This document shows positions 34,301-42,518 of a stretch of 64,000 nt of DNA, in pieces. How positions within the stretch are numbered: position 1 is the stretch's first letter; every line of letters begins with the position of its first letter. The translations under genes were made by a program, and so were the position numbers. Source of the DNA: Geothrix oryzisoli (lineage in GTDB: Bacteria; Acidobacteriota; Holophagae; Holophagales; Holophagaceae); assembly GCF_022808865.1 (NCBI RefSeq), contig NZ_JAKZLB010000001.1:124001-188000 (forward strand), given 5' to 3'. Below the pieces are notes generated by a model. It saw nothing but the letters and a program-made list of their open reading frames with translations. It was not told the origin of the DNA and made no database searches.

Positions 34301-35167
34301 ATGAAGCTCCGCATGGCCCTCCTGGCTCTGGCGCTCCTCGCCCTCGTGGCGGGGGGCACCTGGTGGTACCTGGATGCCCTGGTGCCGGTGCCGTTGGCTT
34401 CGAACGAACAGCGGTTCGTGCCCGGCCAGCCCGAGTTCGGGGAGGATGAGGCGGTGGTGGAGGTCCTGCTTCCGGCAGGTCCGACCCTCGACGCGTTCCT
34501 CGTCAACCAGTCGGACCTCGCCCTGCTGGAGAAGGCGCCCGAGGGTGGCTGGGCGGGACAGCTGCTGGCGGGGCTTGAAGGCTCACGGCACGGTCGCCGC
34601 TGGCGGCTCGCGGTGAGGCCTGGCTGGCGGTTGCAGAACGGGACCCTGCTCGATGCGGCCCAGATGGCCAAAGCCCTCGCCGCCGAAGCGGGGAAGCTGG
34701 GGGGCACGCTCCGCGTGGTCGACGGGGTCACGCTCGAACTGCGCTTCAGGACCCGCCAGGAAGGGCTCCCCGCCTTGCTCGCCCAGTGGCGGGTTCCCGG
34801 CAGCGGACCGTTCATCCGCCAAGGCTTGACCCTCACCCGCTTCGAGCGGTTCACCCCTGGTCGTCCCGGGCTGGCCGGAGTGCGCATCAGCACGGACCCC
34901 GCCCTGATGGAGAGCCGCGCCTGGGCCGAGGGCCTGGCCGCCCGGCGCTGGGCCTGGGCCGTATTCCCCGGGCAGGTCGCTCCTGAGGACATGGCCAGGG
35001 TCCGCATCGCGCCCTACGACGAGTACCGCACGAAGGACGGCTCCGTGTGGTTCCTCTCCCGGCGCATGCGGCGCCTGAGGCCGGAACCTTCGGACTGGGC
35101 CCGCACGCGGCTGTTCGGTGTTTGGAAGAGCAGCACGGAACTGCCGTACGACCCGCTCGGTTTTTGA
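34301..35167 (+). CDS. membrane-anchored solute-binding-protein-like protein
   Basis: A 288-residue protein with one N-terminal hydrophobic segment (about 6-23) acting as signal or anchor. The middle has RRWRLAVRPGWRLQNGTLL, DAAQMAKALAAE, VDGVTLELRF and VPGSGPFI, which parallel the conserved words of family 5 extracellular solute-binding proteins (peptide/nickel ABC transporters), but the protein is about half the usual 500+ residues. I read it as a truncated or reduced SBP5 relative; no transporter genes are next to it. It follows ltaE after 2 bp and is convergent with yicC. Confidence 0.65.
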   Translation: MKLRMALLALALLALVAGGTWWYLDALVPVPLASNEQRFVPGQPEFGEDEAVVEVLLPAGPTLDAFLVNQSDLALLEKAPEGGWAGQLLAGLEGSRHGRRWRLAVRPGWRLQNGTLLDAAQMAKALAAEAGKLGGTLRVVDGVTLELRFRTRQEGLPALLAQWRVPGSGPFIRQGLTLTRFERFTPGRPGLAGVRISTDPALMESRAWAEGLAARRWAWAVFPGQVAPEDMARVRIAPYDEYRTKDGSVWFLSRRMRRLRPEPSDWARTRLFGVWKSSTELPYDPLGF

Positions 35168-35170
35168 GGC

Positions 35171-36046
35171 CTACTCCAGATTGGCCGATTGCTCGCGGAT
35201 CTGGTCGAGGGCGCCCTTGGCTTCCATGACCGCGCGGGTCATGGCGATGCGCTTGCACTTGCTGCCGGTGGTGTTGAGCTCGCGCAGGACCTCCTGGCAC
35301 CACACGTCCACGGCCTTGCCTTCGAGCCGGCCGCTGGCGAGGCGTTCCGCGAAGTCGTCCAGGTGGGCGGCGAGCCGGGTCAGCTCTTCGCGCACGTCCT
35401 GCCGCTCGGCCAGCACACCGGCTTCCGCCAGCAGCCGCTCGGCGGGCAGCTGGCCCGCGAGACGGGCGTCCTCCAGGAGCTGCTCGATGCGCTGGCGGTA
35501 GAGGCCGGGAAGCTCCGCAGCCTGGAGGTCCGCCTCGGCCTGGAGCCGCTCACACAGGGAACACAGCCGCGCCAGCCCATCCGCGAAGAAAGGGCGCAGC
35601 CGTTCGGCCTCCCGGGCCCGGCCCTCGTTCCAGGTGGCGAGCAGGGCCGCCAGGGCCTCGCGCACGGGGGCCTCCATGCGCTCGCCCAGGTCCGAGGCGG
35701 GCGCCTGGAAGGCGCCGGGCAGGCGGAAGAAGGCCTCCGCGGTGAGGGGCGGCAGGTTGAGCCACTCGGCGTCCTCCTGCCAGCCCTTGGCCACCGCCCG
35801 CAGCAGGGCGCGATTCATGCGGGGCTCCAGCGAGGGCTCGTCCTGCACCTCCACGGTGAGGTCGAGCTTGCCGCGCTGTGCGGCCTCGCGCACCTGGGCG
35901 CGGAGCCCCGCCTCCAGCGGGAACAGGGCGGGGGGCAGGCGCAGGCTGAGATCCAGGGCCTTGCTGTTCACGCTGCGGAGGGACAGCCGAAGCTGCCCGG
36001 CCTCGAGGGGCCGGACGACCTCGGCGAAGGCGGTCATGGATCTCAT
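35171..36046 (-). CDS. yicC: YicC family endoribonuclease/stress protein
   Basis: A 291-residue member of the YicC family, a hexameric endoribonuclease linked to RNA turnover and stationary-phase survival. It opens with MRSMTAFAEV and has SVNSKALDLSLRLPPALFPLE near 25-45 and the C-terminal DVWCQEVLRELNTTGSK and MTRAVMEAKGALDQIREQSANLE blocks that define the family. ATG 36046 gives the usual first residues; an internal ATG three codons later is possible. It is 36 bp downstream of leuD and may be read through from that operon. Confidence 0.94.
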   Translation of the reverse strand: MRSMTAFAEVVRPLEAGQLRLSLRSVNSKALDLSLRLPPALFPLEAGLRAQVREAAQRGKLDLTVEVQDEPSLEPRMNRALLRAVAKGWQEDAEWLNLPPLTAEAFFRLPGAFQAPASDLGERMEAPVREALAALLATWNEGRAREAERLRPFFADGLARLCSLCERLQAEADLQAAELPGLYRQRIEQLLEDARLAGQLPAERLLAEAGVLAERQDVREELTRLAAHLDDFAERLASGRLEGKAVDVWCQEVLRELNTTGSKCKRIAMTRAVMEAKGALDQIREQSANLE

Positions 36047-36082
36047 CAGGTACCCCGGAGGTTGAGCCTCCAGAGTAGCGCC

Positions 36083-36685
36083 TCAGCATCCGCCCACCGC
36101 CAGCCAGGGTGCCTCGACGCGCCGCCGGGTCTCGTAGGCCTCGATTTCCGAGAGGTTCGCCTCGCTGCGCTTGATCTCGTCCATGCCTTCCAGCAGGGCG
36201 GCCTTCCGCGCGGCTTCGATCTCGAAGCGGAAACCGCAGCCGGATCCGCTCACGGTCTGGGTGGACAGGTCCACCGTGAGGGGGCCGGCCTCGGCCGCGA
36301 GTCGGGCGATGGTTTCCGCGGGCAGGACGACCGGCAGGACCCCGTTGGAGAAGCAGTTGTTGAAGAAGATGTCCGCGAAGCTGGGCGCGACGACACAGCG
36401 GATGCCGAAGTCGAGCAGGGCCCAGGGCGCGTGCTCGCGGCTGGAGCCGCACCCGAAGTTGGGCCCCGACAGCAGGATGGTGGCGTTCCGGTAGGGTTCG
36501 CGGTTCAGGACGAAGTCCGGAACCTCCCGGCCCTCCGGATCGTGGCGGAGCTCGTCGAAGAGGTGCCGGCCCAGGCCCGAGCGGACCAGGGTCGTGAGGA
36601 ACTGCTTGGGGATGATGAGGTCCGTATCCACGTTGGCGCGGAGCAGGGGGGCCGCGATGCCGGTGAGGGTCGTGAAGGGCATCAT
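36083..36685 (-). CDS. leuD: 3-isopropylmalate dehydratase, small subunit
   Basis: With LeuC isomerises 2- to 3-isopropylmalate in leucine synthesis. The 200-residue swivel-domain protein has the LLRANVDTDLIIPKQFL segment (15-31), NFGCGSSREHAPWAL near 75-89 and the FADIFFNNCFSNG block. GGAGA precedes ATG 36685; the leuC TGA is one base before this ATG. It lies last in the lysR-leuC-leuD transcript. Confidence 0.96.
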   Translation of the reverse strand: MMPFTTLTGIAAPLLRANVDTDLIIPKQFLTTLVRSGLGRHLFDELRHDPEGREVPDFVLNREPYRNATILLSGPNFGCGSSREHAPWALLDFGIRCVVAPSFADIFFNNCFSNGVLPVVLPAETIARLAAEAGPLTVDLSTQTVSGSGCGFRFEIEAARKAALLEGMDEIKRSEANLSEIEAYETRRRVEAPWLAVGGC

Positions 36686-36686
36686 G

Positions 36687-38096
36687 TCAGTTCTCCAGCA
36701 TCCGGCGAACATCGGTGAAGTGGCCCGTCACCGCGGCGGCCGCAGCCATGGCCGGGCTCACGAGGTGGGTGCGGCTGCCGCGGCCCTGGCGGCCCTCGAA
36801 GTTGCGGTTGCTGGTGCTGGCGCAGCGCACGCCGGCCTCCAGCCGGTCCTCGTTCATGCCGAGGCACATGCTGCAGCCGGGCTGCCGCCACTCGAAGCCC
36901 GCCTCGAGGAAGATCCGGTCGAGGCCTTCGGCCTCCGCCTGCTTCTTGACCAGCCCGGACCCGGGCACGACGAGGGCACGCACGCCCTGCGCCACTTTCC
37001 GGCCCCGGGCCACGAGCGCGGCCTCGCGCAGGTCCTCGATGCGGCCGTTGGTGCAGGAGCCGATGAACGCGACCTGGATCCCGATGGCCTCCATGGGCGT
37101 GCCGGGCTCCAGGCCCATGTATTCCAGGGCGCGGAGGATGGCGTCGCGCTCGTCCGCGGTGCGTGCCTGGGCGGGATCCGGCACGCGGCCCGTGATGTCC
37201 GTGACCCACTGGGGGCTGGTGCCCCAGGTGACCTGGGGGGCTAGGCCGCGGAGGTCGACGACCACTTCCTGGTCGAAGGCCGCTTCGGGATCCGAGGTGA
37301 GGGTGCGCCAGTGGGCCACGGCCGCGTCCCACAGGGCGCCCTTCGGCGCGAGGGGGCGGCCCGCCACATAGGCGAAGGTGGTGTCGTCGGGGGCCACCAG
37401 ACCGGCCCGGGCGCCGCCCTCGATGCTCATGTTGCAGAGGGTCATGCGGCCTTCCAGCGACAATCCGCGGACGGCGGATCCGGTGTATTCCATGACGCAG
37501 CCGGTGCCGCCGGCGGTGCCGATCTGGCCGATGAGGCGGAGGGCCATGTCCTTGGCGCCGGTGCCGGGGGGCAGGGCGCCGTCGAAGCGGACCCGCAGGT
37601 TCTTCGAGCGGCGCTGCGGCAGGGTCTGCGTGGCCATGACGTGCTCGACCTCGCTGGTGCCGATGCCGAAGGCCAGGGCTCCGAAGGCGCCGTGGGTGCT
37701 GGTGTGGCTGTCGCCACAGACCACCGTGGTGCCGGGCAGCGTGAAGCCCTGCTCGGGCCCCACCACGTGGACGATGCCCTGGCGGTCGTCCAGGAGCGGG
37801 ATGTAGGGCACGCCGTGGGCCTTCACATTGGCTTCGAGGGCTTCCACCTGCAGGCGGCAGGTCTCGTCGCGGATGCCCTTCTCCCGGTCCGCCGTCGGCA
37901 CGTTGTGGTCTGCCACGGACAGGATGTTGCCGGGCCGCCGGAGCGCGCGGCCCGCGAGGACCAGGCCCTCGAAGGCCTGGGGGCTGGTGACCTCGTGGAC
38001 CAGGTGGCGGTCGATGTAGATGAGGCTGGTGCCGTCGGCGCGGGTGGCCACCAGGTGCTCGTCCCAGATCTTGTCGTAGAGGGTTCGGGGGCTCAT
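36687..38096 (-). CDS. leuC: 3-isopropylmalate dehydratase, large subunit
   Basis: Iron-sulfur hydro-lyase of leucine synthesis, partner of LeuD. The 469-residue protein has [14 protein letters not shown] at its start, [18 protein letters not shown] near 131-148, and the 4Fe-4S cysteines in [11 protein letters not shown] near 352 and CSMCLGMN near 412-419. Its ATG overlaps the stop of the LysR gene (ATGA), so the regulator and leuCD are in one transcript. Confidence 0.97.
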   Translation of the reverse strand: MSPRTLYDKIWDEHLVATRADGTSLIYIDRHLVHEVTSPQAFEGLVLAGRALRRPGNILSVADHNVPTADREKGIRDETCRLQVEALEANVKAHGVPYIPLLDDRQGIVHVVGPEQGFTLPGTTVVCGDSHTSTHGAFGALAFGIGTSEVEHVMATQTLPQRRSKNLRVRFDGALPPGTGAKDMALRLIGQIGTAGGTGCVMEYTGSAVRGLSLEGRMTLCNMSIEGGARAGLVAPDDTTFAYVAGRPLAPKGALWDAAVAHWRTLTSDPEAAFDQEVVVDLRGLAPQVTWGTSPQWVTDITGRVPDPAQARTADERDAILRALEYMGLEPGTPMEAIGIQVAFIGSCTNGRIEDLREAALVARGRKVAQGVRALVVPGSGLVKKQAEAEGLDRIFLEAGFEWRQPGCSMCLGMNEDRLEAGVRCASTSNRNFEGRQGRGSRTHLVSPAMAAAAAVTGHFTDVRRMLEN

Positions 38097-39013
38097 GGAC
38101 GCTTCCTTCCCGGGGCGGGCATGGGTTGGCTGAAGTCGATGGAACGGATCAGGTCGAGGAAGGCCCGCGTGGCGGGGGACAGGGCCGCCTCGCGGCGGGT
38201 GACGATGCGGATGAGCTTCTCCACCTGGAGCTCGCGGATGGGTACCTCCACCAGCCGGCCTTCGCGGACGGCCTCGGTGGTGGTCATCCGGGGCAGGATG
38301 GCCAGCCCGGCACCCAGGGCCACGAACTCCAGGATGGTGGCGATGGACGCGAGCTCCATGGTGAGGCGGAGGGGTGTGTTGCAGCGGGCGAACAACTCGA
38401 TGATGGCGGTCCGGGTGGGCGTGGGGGCGTTGTGCGCCACGAAGCGCTCCTCGCCCAGGTCAGTGATGCTGAGGTTCTTCCGGCGGGCCAGGCGGTGCCC
38501 CGGCGGCATCACCAGCACCATGCGGTCCCGGTGGATGACCTCGCTCACGAGCTCGGGATGGAGGGCGTCGTAGGAGACGAAGCCCACGTCGAGGCGCCGC
38601 TCCAGCACTTCGGTGGGGATGCGCTCGGAGGTCTGCCGGTAGGCCTGGATCTTGATGGCGGGCCACGCCTGCTGATAGGCCAGCAGGATCCGGGGGAGCA
38701 GGAACTCCGACACGCTCTCGTTCGCGCCGATGTTCAGGCGGCCCTGCTGGAGCCCCTTCAGCGCGCCGAAGGTGTCGAGGATCTCCTGGCGCAGGTCGAA
38801 CATGCGCTGCGCCAGAGGCAGCAGGGTCGTGCCGGCGTCCGTGAGGGTGCCCCCCTTGGTGGTGCGGTCCACGAGGGTCTCGCCCAGTTCCTCCTCGAGT
38901 TTCTTCAGGGCGAGGCTCACGGCGGGCTGCGTGCGGAAGAGGCGCTCCGCCGCGCGGGAGAAGCTCTTCTCGCGCGCCACCACCAGGAATGTTTCCAGCT
39001 GCCCGAGGTCCAT
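38093..39013 (-). CDS. LysR-type transcriptional regulator of leucine genes
   Basis: A 306-residue LysR-family regulator. The winged helix-turn-helix is [20 protein letters not shown] with [12 protein letters not shown] (residues 9-50), and residues 90-300 form the effector-binding domain. It is divergent from leuA and is co-translated with leuC, so it most likely binds the palindromic AT-rich region at 39042-39060 and senses a leucine-pathway intermediate such as 2-isopropylmalate (inference from the LeuO/LeuR-type arrangement). Confidence 0.92.
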   Translation of the reverse strand: MDLGQLETFLVVAREKSFSRAAERLFRTQPAVSLALKKLEEELGETLVDRTTKGGTLTDAGTTLLPLAQRMFDLRQEILDTFGALKGLQQGRLNIGANESVSEFLLPRILLAYQQAWPAIKIQAYRQTSERIPTEVLERRLDVGFVSYDALHPELVSEVIHRDRMVLVMPPGHRLARRKNLSITDLGEERFVAHNAPTPTRTAIIELFARCNTPLRLTMELASIATILEFVALGAGLAILPRMTTTEAVREGRLVEVPIRELQVEKLIRIVTRREAALSPATRAFLDLIRSIDFSQPMPAPGRKRP

Positions 39014-39146
39014 GGACCCTCCGTCGGAAAGTGTAGGGTTTTAAGTATTACTTATGTAATCATAAAAAAAATTAAATGTATTTATGGACCGGATTAGGTG
39101 ATCTTCACTTGATCCCACCGGCGCCAGCCGGTCCAGGAGCACCTTC
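39014..39146. promoter_or_regulatory. leuA-lysR divergent control region
   Basis: 133 bp, strongly AT-rich in the middle. It holds the overlapping palindromes TAAGTA-T-TACTTA (39042-39054) and ATTAC-N4-GTAAT (39047-39060), candidate LysR operators. Farther on, TGGACCGG (39085-39092) can pair with CCGGTCCA (39128-39135), which covers the first base of the leuA Shine-Dalgarno AGGAG; a competing 6-bp hairpin is at 39117-39132. A reading frame from ATG 39076 has four Leu codons of rare type within its first 12 codons. Confidence 0.6.
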
Positions 39147-40706
39147 ATGGGCAGCGAGCGGATCGCCATCTTCGACACCACTCTCCGGGACGGGGAGCAG
39201 TCGCCCGGCTGCAGCATGAACCTGGACGAGAAGCTGCTGATGGCCCGCCAGCTGGAGGCGCTGGGTGTGGATGTCATCGAGGCTGGCTTCCCCGTGGCCT
39301 CGGAGGACGACTTCGCCGCCGTGCAGGCCGTGGCCCGCGAGTGCCGGAAGCCGATCATCGCGGCGCTCTGCCGCGCCCTCCCCAGGGACATCGAGCGGGC
39401 CTGGCAGGCGGTGTCCGGAGCCGCCCGGCCCCGCATCCACACCTTCCTGGCCACCTCGGACATCCACCTGGAGTACAAGCTCCAGAAGACGCGCGAAGAG
39501 GCCCTGGCCATGATCCGCGAGGGGGTGCGGGCTGCCAAGGGTTTCACGGAGGATGTGGAGTTCTCCGCGGAGGATGCCACCCGCAGCGATTGGGACTTCC
39601 TCGTGGCGGTGTTCACGGTGGCCATCGAAGCGGGCGCGACGGTCCTCAACGTGCCCGACACCGTGGGCTACACCGTGCCCGACGAGTACGGCCGCCTCAT
39701 CCGGTACCTGCGCGACAAGGTGCCCGGCATCGAAGGCGTGACCATCAGCGTCCATTGCCACAATGACCTGGGCCTGGCCGTGGCGAACTCCCTCGCCGCT
39801 GTGGCGGCAGGGGCGCGGCAGGTGGAATGCACTGTGAACGGCATCGGCGAGCGGGCGGGCAACGCCGCTCTCGAGGAGCTGGTGATGGCGCTGTCGGTCC
39901 GCCGCGATGTGCTCCCCTTCGAGACCGGCATCCACCGGGAGGCCATCACCCGCGCCAGCCAGACGCTGGCCAACATTACCGGCGTCCAGGTGCAGCCGAA
40001 CAAGGCCATCGTGGGCAAGAACGCCTTCGCCCACGAGAGCGGCATCCACCAGCACGGGATGCTGAGCCACCGCTCCACCTACGAGATCATGACCCCCGAA
40101 TCCGTCGGGGCGAACCGCACGAGCCTGGTGCTGGGCAAGCACTCCGGCCGCCATGCCCTGGGCAAGCGCTTCGCGGAGTTGGGCTACCCCCTGGACAAGC
40201 CGGCCCTGGAAAAGGCCTACAAGCTCTTCACGAAGCTCAGCGACCAGAAGAAGGAGATCTTCGACGAGGACCTGCTCGCCATCGTGCGCGACGGCCTCCC
40301 CCAGATCCCCGAGACCTTCCGGCTTCGCGCGGTGCAGGCCACGGCCGGGACGGCCATGTTCGCCACGGCGCTCGTCACCCTCGGAAGCGAGGCGGGAGAG
40401 GCCACGGAGACCGCCATGGGCGATGGCCCCGTGAACGCCGTCTTCGCCGCCATGGACAAGCTCACGGGATTGAAGGGCCGGCTGGTTGATTTTCGCGTGC
40501 ATTCCATCACGGGCGGCGCGGATGCGGTGGGGGAGGTATTCGTACAGGTCGAGTTCGACGGCGTCATCCAAGGGGGGAAGGGCGCCAGTACGGACATCGT
40601 CGAGGCCGGCGCCCGGGCCTACCTGAATGCCTCCAACAAGGTGCTGTTCGCCCGCCGCCCTGCCGAGCAGCCCGCGGCGGGTCCGGCTCCCGCCGCCACG
40701 AGGTGA
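39147..40706 (+). CDS. leuA: 2-isopropylmalate synthase
   Basis: Condenses acetyl-CoA with 2-oxoisovalerate, the first committed step of leucine synthesis. The 519-residue protein has the TIM-barrel opening [16 protein letters not shown] (6-21), the metal-binding HCHNDLGLA near 204, the regulatory/hinge segment [13 protein letters not shown] near 292-304, and a C-terminal allosteric domain (about 385-500) with [12 protein letters not shown], where leucine feedback inhibition acts in the family. AGGAG precedes the ATG. Confidence 0.97.
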   Translation: MGSERIAIFDTTLRDGEQSPGCSMNLDEKLLMARQLEALGVDVIEAGFPVASEDDFAAVQAVARECRKPIIAALCRALPRDIERAWQAVSGAARPRIHTFLATSDIHLEYKLQKTREEALAMIREGVRAAKGFTEDVEFSAEDATRSDWDFLVAVFTVAIEAGATVLNVPDTVGYTVPDEYGRLIRYLRDKVPGIEGVTISVHCHNDLGLAVANSLAAVAAGARQVECTVNGIGERAGNAALEELVMALSVRRDVLPFETGIHREAITRASQTLANITGVQVQPNKAIVGKNAFAHESGIHQHGMLSHRSTYEIMTPESVGANRTSLVLGKHSGRHALGKRFAELGYPLDKPALEKAYKLFTKLSDQKKEIFDEDLLAIVRDGLPQIPETFRLRAVQATAGTAMFATALVTLGSEAGEATETAMGDGPVNAVFAAMDKLTGLKGRLVDFRVHSITGGADAVGEVFVQVEFDGVIQGGKGASTDIVEAGARAYLNASNKVLFARRPAEQPAAGPAPAATR

Positions 40707-40710
40707 TGGC

Positions 40711-40842
40711 ATGAAAGAACAATTGCCCGAGGGCCTTGAATTCACCGCCGCCAGGACGGACATTCCCGTTCCGGCCGCCGCGCTGCCCGCCCCGCCCCAG
40801 GAGGATGGGGCGGACCCTGACCAGTACCTCTGGGGAGTCTGA
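40711..40842 (+). CDS. 43-residue small ORF between leuA and leuB
   Basis: A small reading frame with a good ribosome binding site (GAGGTGAT) four bases before ATG 40711, filling the gap between leuA (stop 40706) and leuB (start 40845). The predicted 43-residue peptide is acidic and Pro/Ala-rich, starts [11 protein letters not shown] and ends DQYLWGV. I know no family. Spacing of 4 bp and 2 bp to its neighbours fits a coupled translation unit. Confidence 0.55.
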   Translation: MKEQLPEGLEFTAARTDIPVPAAALPAPPQEDGADPDQYLWGV

Positions 40843-40844
40843 TC

Positions 40845-41981
40845 GTGGAAGCCCGCATCACCCTTCTTCCCGGCGACGGCGTGGGCCCCGAAGTGGTCCA
40901 CGAGGCCGCCGCCTGCCTCACCGCCGTGGCCAAGGCCTATGGCCACCGGTTCCACCTGGAGGAGGCCCTCATCGGCGGAGCCGCTGTGGATGCCACGGGC
41001 GATCCGTTCCCGGCGGAGACCCTCGCCAAGTGCCAGGCCAGCCGGGCCGTCCTGCTGGGAGCGGTGGGTGGACCCGCCTGGGACCGCCACCCCCGGGACC
41101 AGCGTCCGGAGTCCGGTCTGTTGCGCCTGCGGCGGGCCCTCGGGCTCTATGCGAACCTCCGTCCCGTCAAGGTCCATCCGGCCCTGGAGGATGCCTCCCC
41201 GCTCCGTCCGGAGGTGGTCCGCGGCACGGACCTGATGATCGTCCGGGAGCTGGGCGGTGGCCTCTACTTCGGCGAGCCCCGGTCCTTCTCCGACGAGCGG
41301 GCCGTGAACACGCTGCCCTACACCCGCAGCGAGATCGAGCAGGTCGCCCAGGTGGGCTTCGAGCTGGCCGCCGCCCGCCGGGGCCGCCTGGTCTCCGTGG
41401 ACAAGGCCAACGTGCTGGAGACCTCCCGCCTCTGGCGCCAGGTGGTCGACGAACTGGCCCCGGCCTATCCCACGGTGAAGGTCACCCACGCCTACGTGGA
41501 CAGCTTCGCCATGGCCCTGATCACGCGCCCCCGGGACTTCGACGTGGTGCTGACGGAGAACCTCTTCGGGGACATCCTCAGCGACGAGGCCGCCGTGCTG
41601 GCGGGCTCGCTGGGGCTGCTGCCCTCCGCCAGCCTGGGGGGTCCCGTGGGCCTCTACGAGCCCATCCATGGATCCGCCCCGGATCTTGCCGGGAAGGATG
41701 TCGCCAACCCGATCGGAACAATCCTTTCCGCCGCCATGCTGCTTCGCCACAGCCTCCGGCTCGAGGCCGAGGCCCTGGCCCTTGAAGCCGCCGTGGACCG
41801 CGTGCTCAAGGGCGGCCATGGCACCTCGGATCTCGGGGGCCTCAAGCACCAGCACGGCACCCGGGCCCTCGGCGAGCGGATCCGCGACGCCATCCGCCCT
41901 CCCCGTGCCAAGGGGGCCCGGCTGGCCGATTCCGCGTATTCGTGGTGCGGTTCGCCCGAAGGCGCCCGCTCCCACCTCTGA
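40845..41981 (+). CDS. leuB: 3-isopropylmalate dehydrogenase
   Basis: Oxidatively decarboxylates 3-isopropylmalate with NAD+. The 378-residue protein has [13 protein letters not shown] near 5-17, the substrate Arg cluster ([12 protein letters not shown] near 98-109, [10 protein letters not shown] near 131-140), the catalytic Lys in SVDKANVLE, the metal-site Asps in [12 protein letters not shown] and the NAD-binding [17 protein letters not shown] motif. GTG start at 40845. The tail after residue 355 is longer than usual and ends without known motif. Confidence 0.96.
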   Translation: MEARITLLPGDGVGPEVVHEAAACLTAVAKAYGHRFHLEEALIGGAAVDATGDPFPAETLAKCQASRAVLLGAVGGPAWDRHPRDQRPESGLLRLRRALGLYANLRPVKVHPALEDASPLRPEVVRGTDLMIVRELGGGLYFGEPRSFSDERAVNTLPYTRSEIEQVAQVGFELAAARRGRLVSVDKANVLETSRLWRQVVDELAPAYPTVKVTHAYVDSFAMALITRPRDFDVVLTENLFGDILSDEAAVLAGSLGLLPSASLGGPVGLYEPIHGSAPDLAGKDVANPIGTILSAAMLLRHSLRLEAEALALEAAVDRVLKGGHGTSDLGGLKHQHGTRALGERIRDAIRPPRAKGARLADSAYSWCGSPEGARSHL

Positions 41982-42019
41982 ACCCCAGTTCCTCTGACCC
42001 TCCACCCGGAACCCTCCCG

Positions 42020-42124
42020 ATGCCCCGCACCGCCACCCCCGCCGACGCGATCCCCGCCTTCGAGGTCGGGTTCCCCGTCGTGATTACCGGCCTGCCCGGG
42101 CTGGTGCTGTGGCTGGCGGGCTAG
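42020..42124 (+). CDS. leader peptide 1 of the ilv attenuator region
   Basis: A 34-codon frame starting at ATG 42020, 38 bp after leuB. Ten of 34 residues are branched-chain: Ile 11 and 22, Val 16, 20, 21 and 29, Leu 25, 28, 30 and 32, concentrated in PVVITGLPGLVLWLAG at the C-terminus. It ends 27 bp before terminator 1. This is the classical form of a leader peptide that senses charged branched-chain tRNAs by ribosome stalling; the ORF and codons are seen, the function is inferred. Confidence 0.6.
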   Translation: MPRTATPADAIPAFEVGFPVVITGLPGLVLWLAG

Positions 42125-42180
42125 GGGAGGGGAGGACACCACACGGACCCCGGCCCCGCACCCCACCAGGCGGGGCCTTT
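42116..42180 (+). terminator. attenuator terminator 1
   Basis: GGCCCCGC (42152-42159) and GCGGGGCC (42170-42177) form an 8-bp stem followed by TTT (42178-42180). An alternative pairing of 42116-42127, at the end of leader peptide 1, with 42148-42159 (nine pairs and an internal loop) would compete with it as an antiterminator. Confidence 0.6.
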
Positions 42181-42249
42181 CTACATCGGCACCCCCCTTT
42201 CCGCACCCTCCCGAGGAACCCCATGACCCGAGCAGAACGGACTCCAGCC

Positions 42250-42278
42250 TTGACTTTTCCCAGACCTCCCCGGAGACT
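42250..42278 (+). promoter_or_regulatory. possible internal promoter between the two attenuators
   Basis: TTGACT (42250-42255) is a five of six -35 match; GAGACT 17 bp later is a weak -10 (three of six). A start near 42285 would place the transcript start at leader peptide 2. Weak evidence. Confidence 0.25.
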
Positions 42279-42286
42279 CGTCCCCC

Positions 42287-42412
42287 ATGAGCCTCTCCTC
42301 CCACAGCCAGCAGACAGCCCCGGCGGTTTCGCCGCTGTCTGTGCGCCCCGTGGCAGGCCTGGTGGCCATTCCCGCCGTGCTGATGATTAGCGGCGAGGTG
42401 GGGGCCTCCTAA
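42287..42412 (+). CDS. leader peptide 2 of the ilvBNC attenuator
   Basis: A 41-codon frame from ATG 42287 to TAA 42410-42412. Twelve residues are branched-chain (Val 14, 19, 22, 26, 31, 38; Leu 3, 17, 25, 32; Ile 28, 34), clustered in GLVAIPAVLMI near the C-terminus. The last codons (GEVGAS) lie in the strand that can pair with terminator 2. Ribosome stalling at the Val/Leu/Ile codons would free this strand. Confidence 0.65.
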   Translation: MSLSSHSQQTAPAVSPLSVRPVAGLVAIPAVLMISGEVGAS

Positions 42413-42468
42413 AAGTTCTCGGAACCAACCGAAACCGGCCCCGCACCTCGAACGATGCGGGGCCTTTT
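42394..42468 (+). terminator. attenuator terminator 2 with antiterminator, directly upstream of ilvB
   Basis: GGCCCCGCA (42437-42445) and TGCGGGGCC (42456-42464) form a 9-bp stem followed by TTTT (42465-42468). The end of leader peptide 2, 42394-42406, can instead pair with 42437-42450 by 13 base pairs with one bulged G, which excludes the terminator. This mutually exclusive pair is the hallmark of transcription attenuation. Confidence 0.75.
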
Positions 42469-42518
42469 CACATCGGTCCTGCCATCCCGAGGTCGGCGGC
42501 CTTCCCAGAAGGAAGACC

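Noticed and set aside
40627-40842. Reading the small ORF after leuA as a frameshifted leuA C-terminus
   Set aside because: leuA already has a full regulatory domain and normal end, and the small ORF has its own ribosome binding site and start.
39105-42005. A 966-codon open frame antisense to leuA and leuB
   Set aside because: Shadow of two certain genes on the other strand; no recognisable domain and biased composition.
42109-42390. A 93-codon frame across the attenuator region
   Set aside because: Pro/Arg/Gly-rich, no ribosome binding site at its start, and it runs through terminator 1 and leader 2, which have better explanations.
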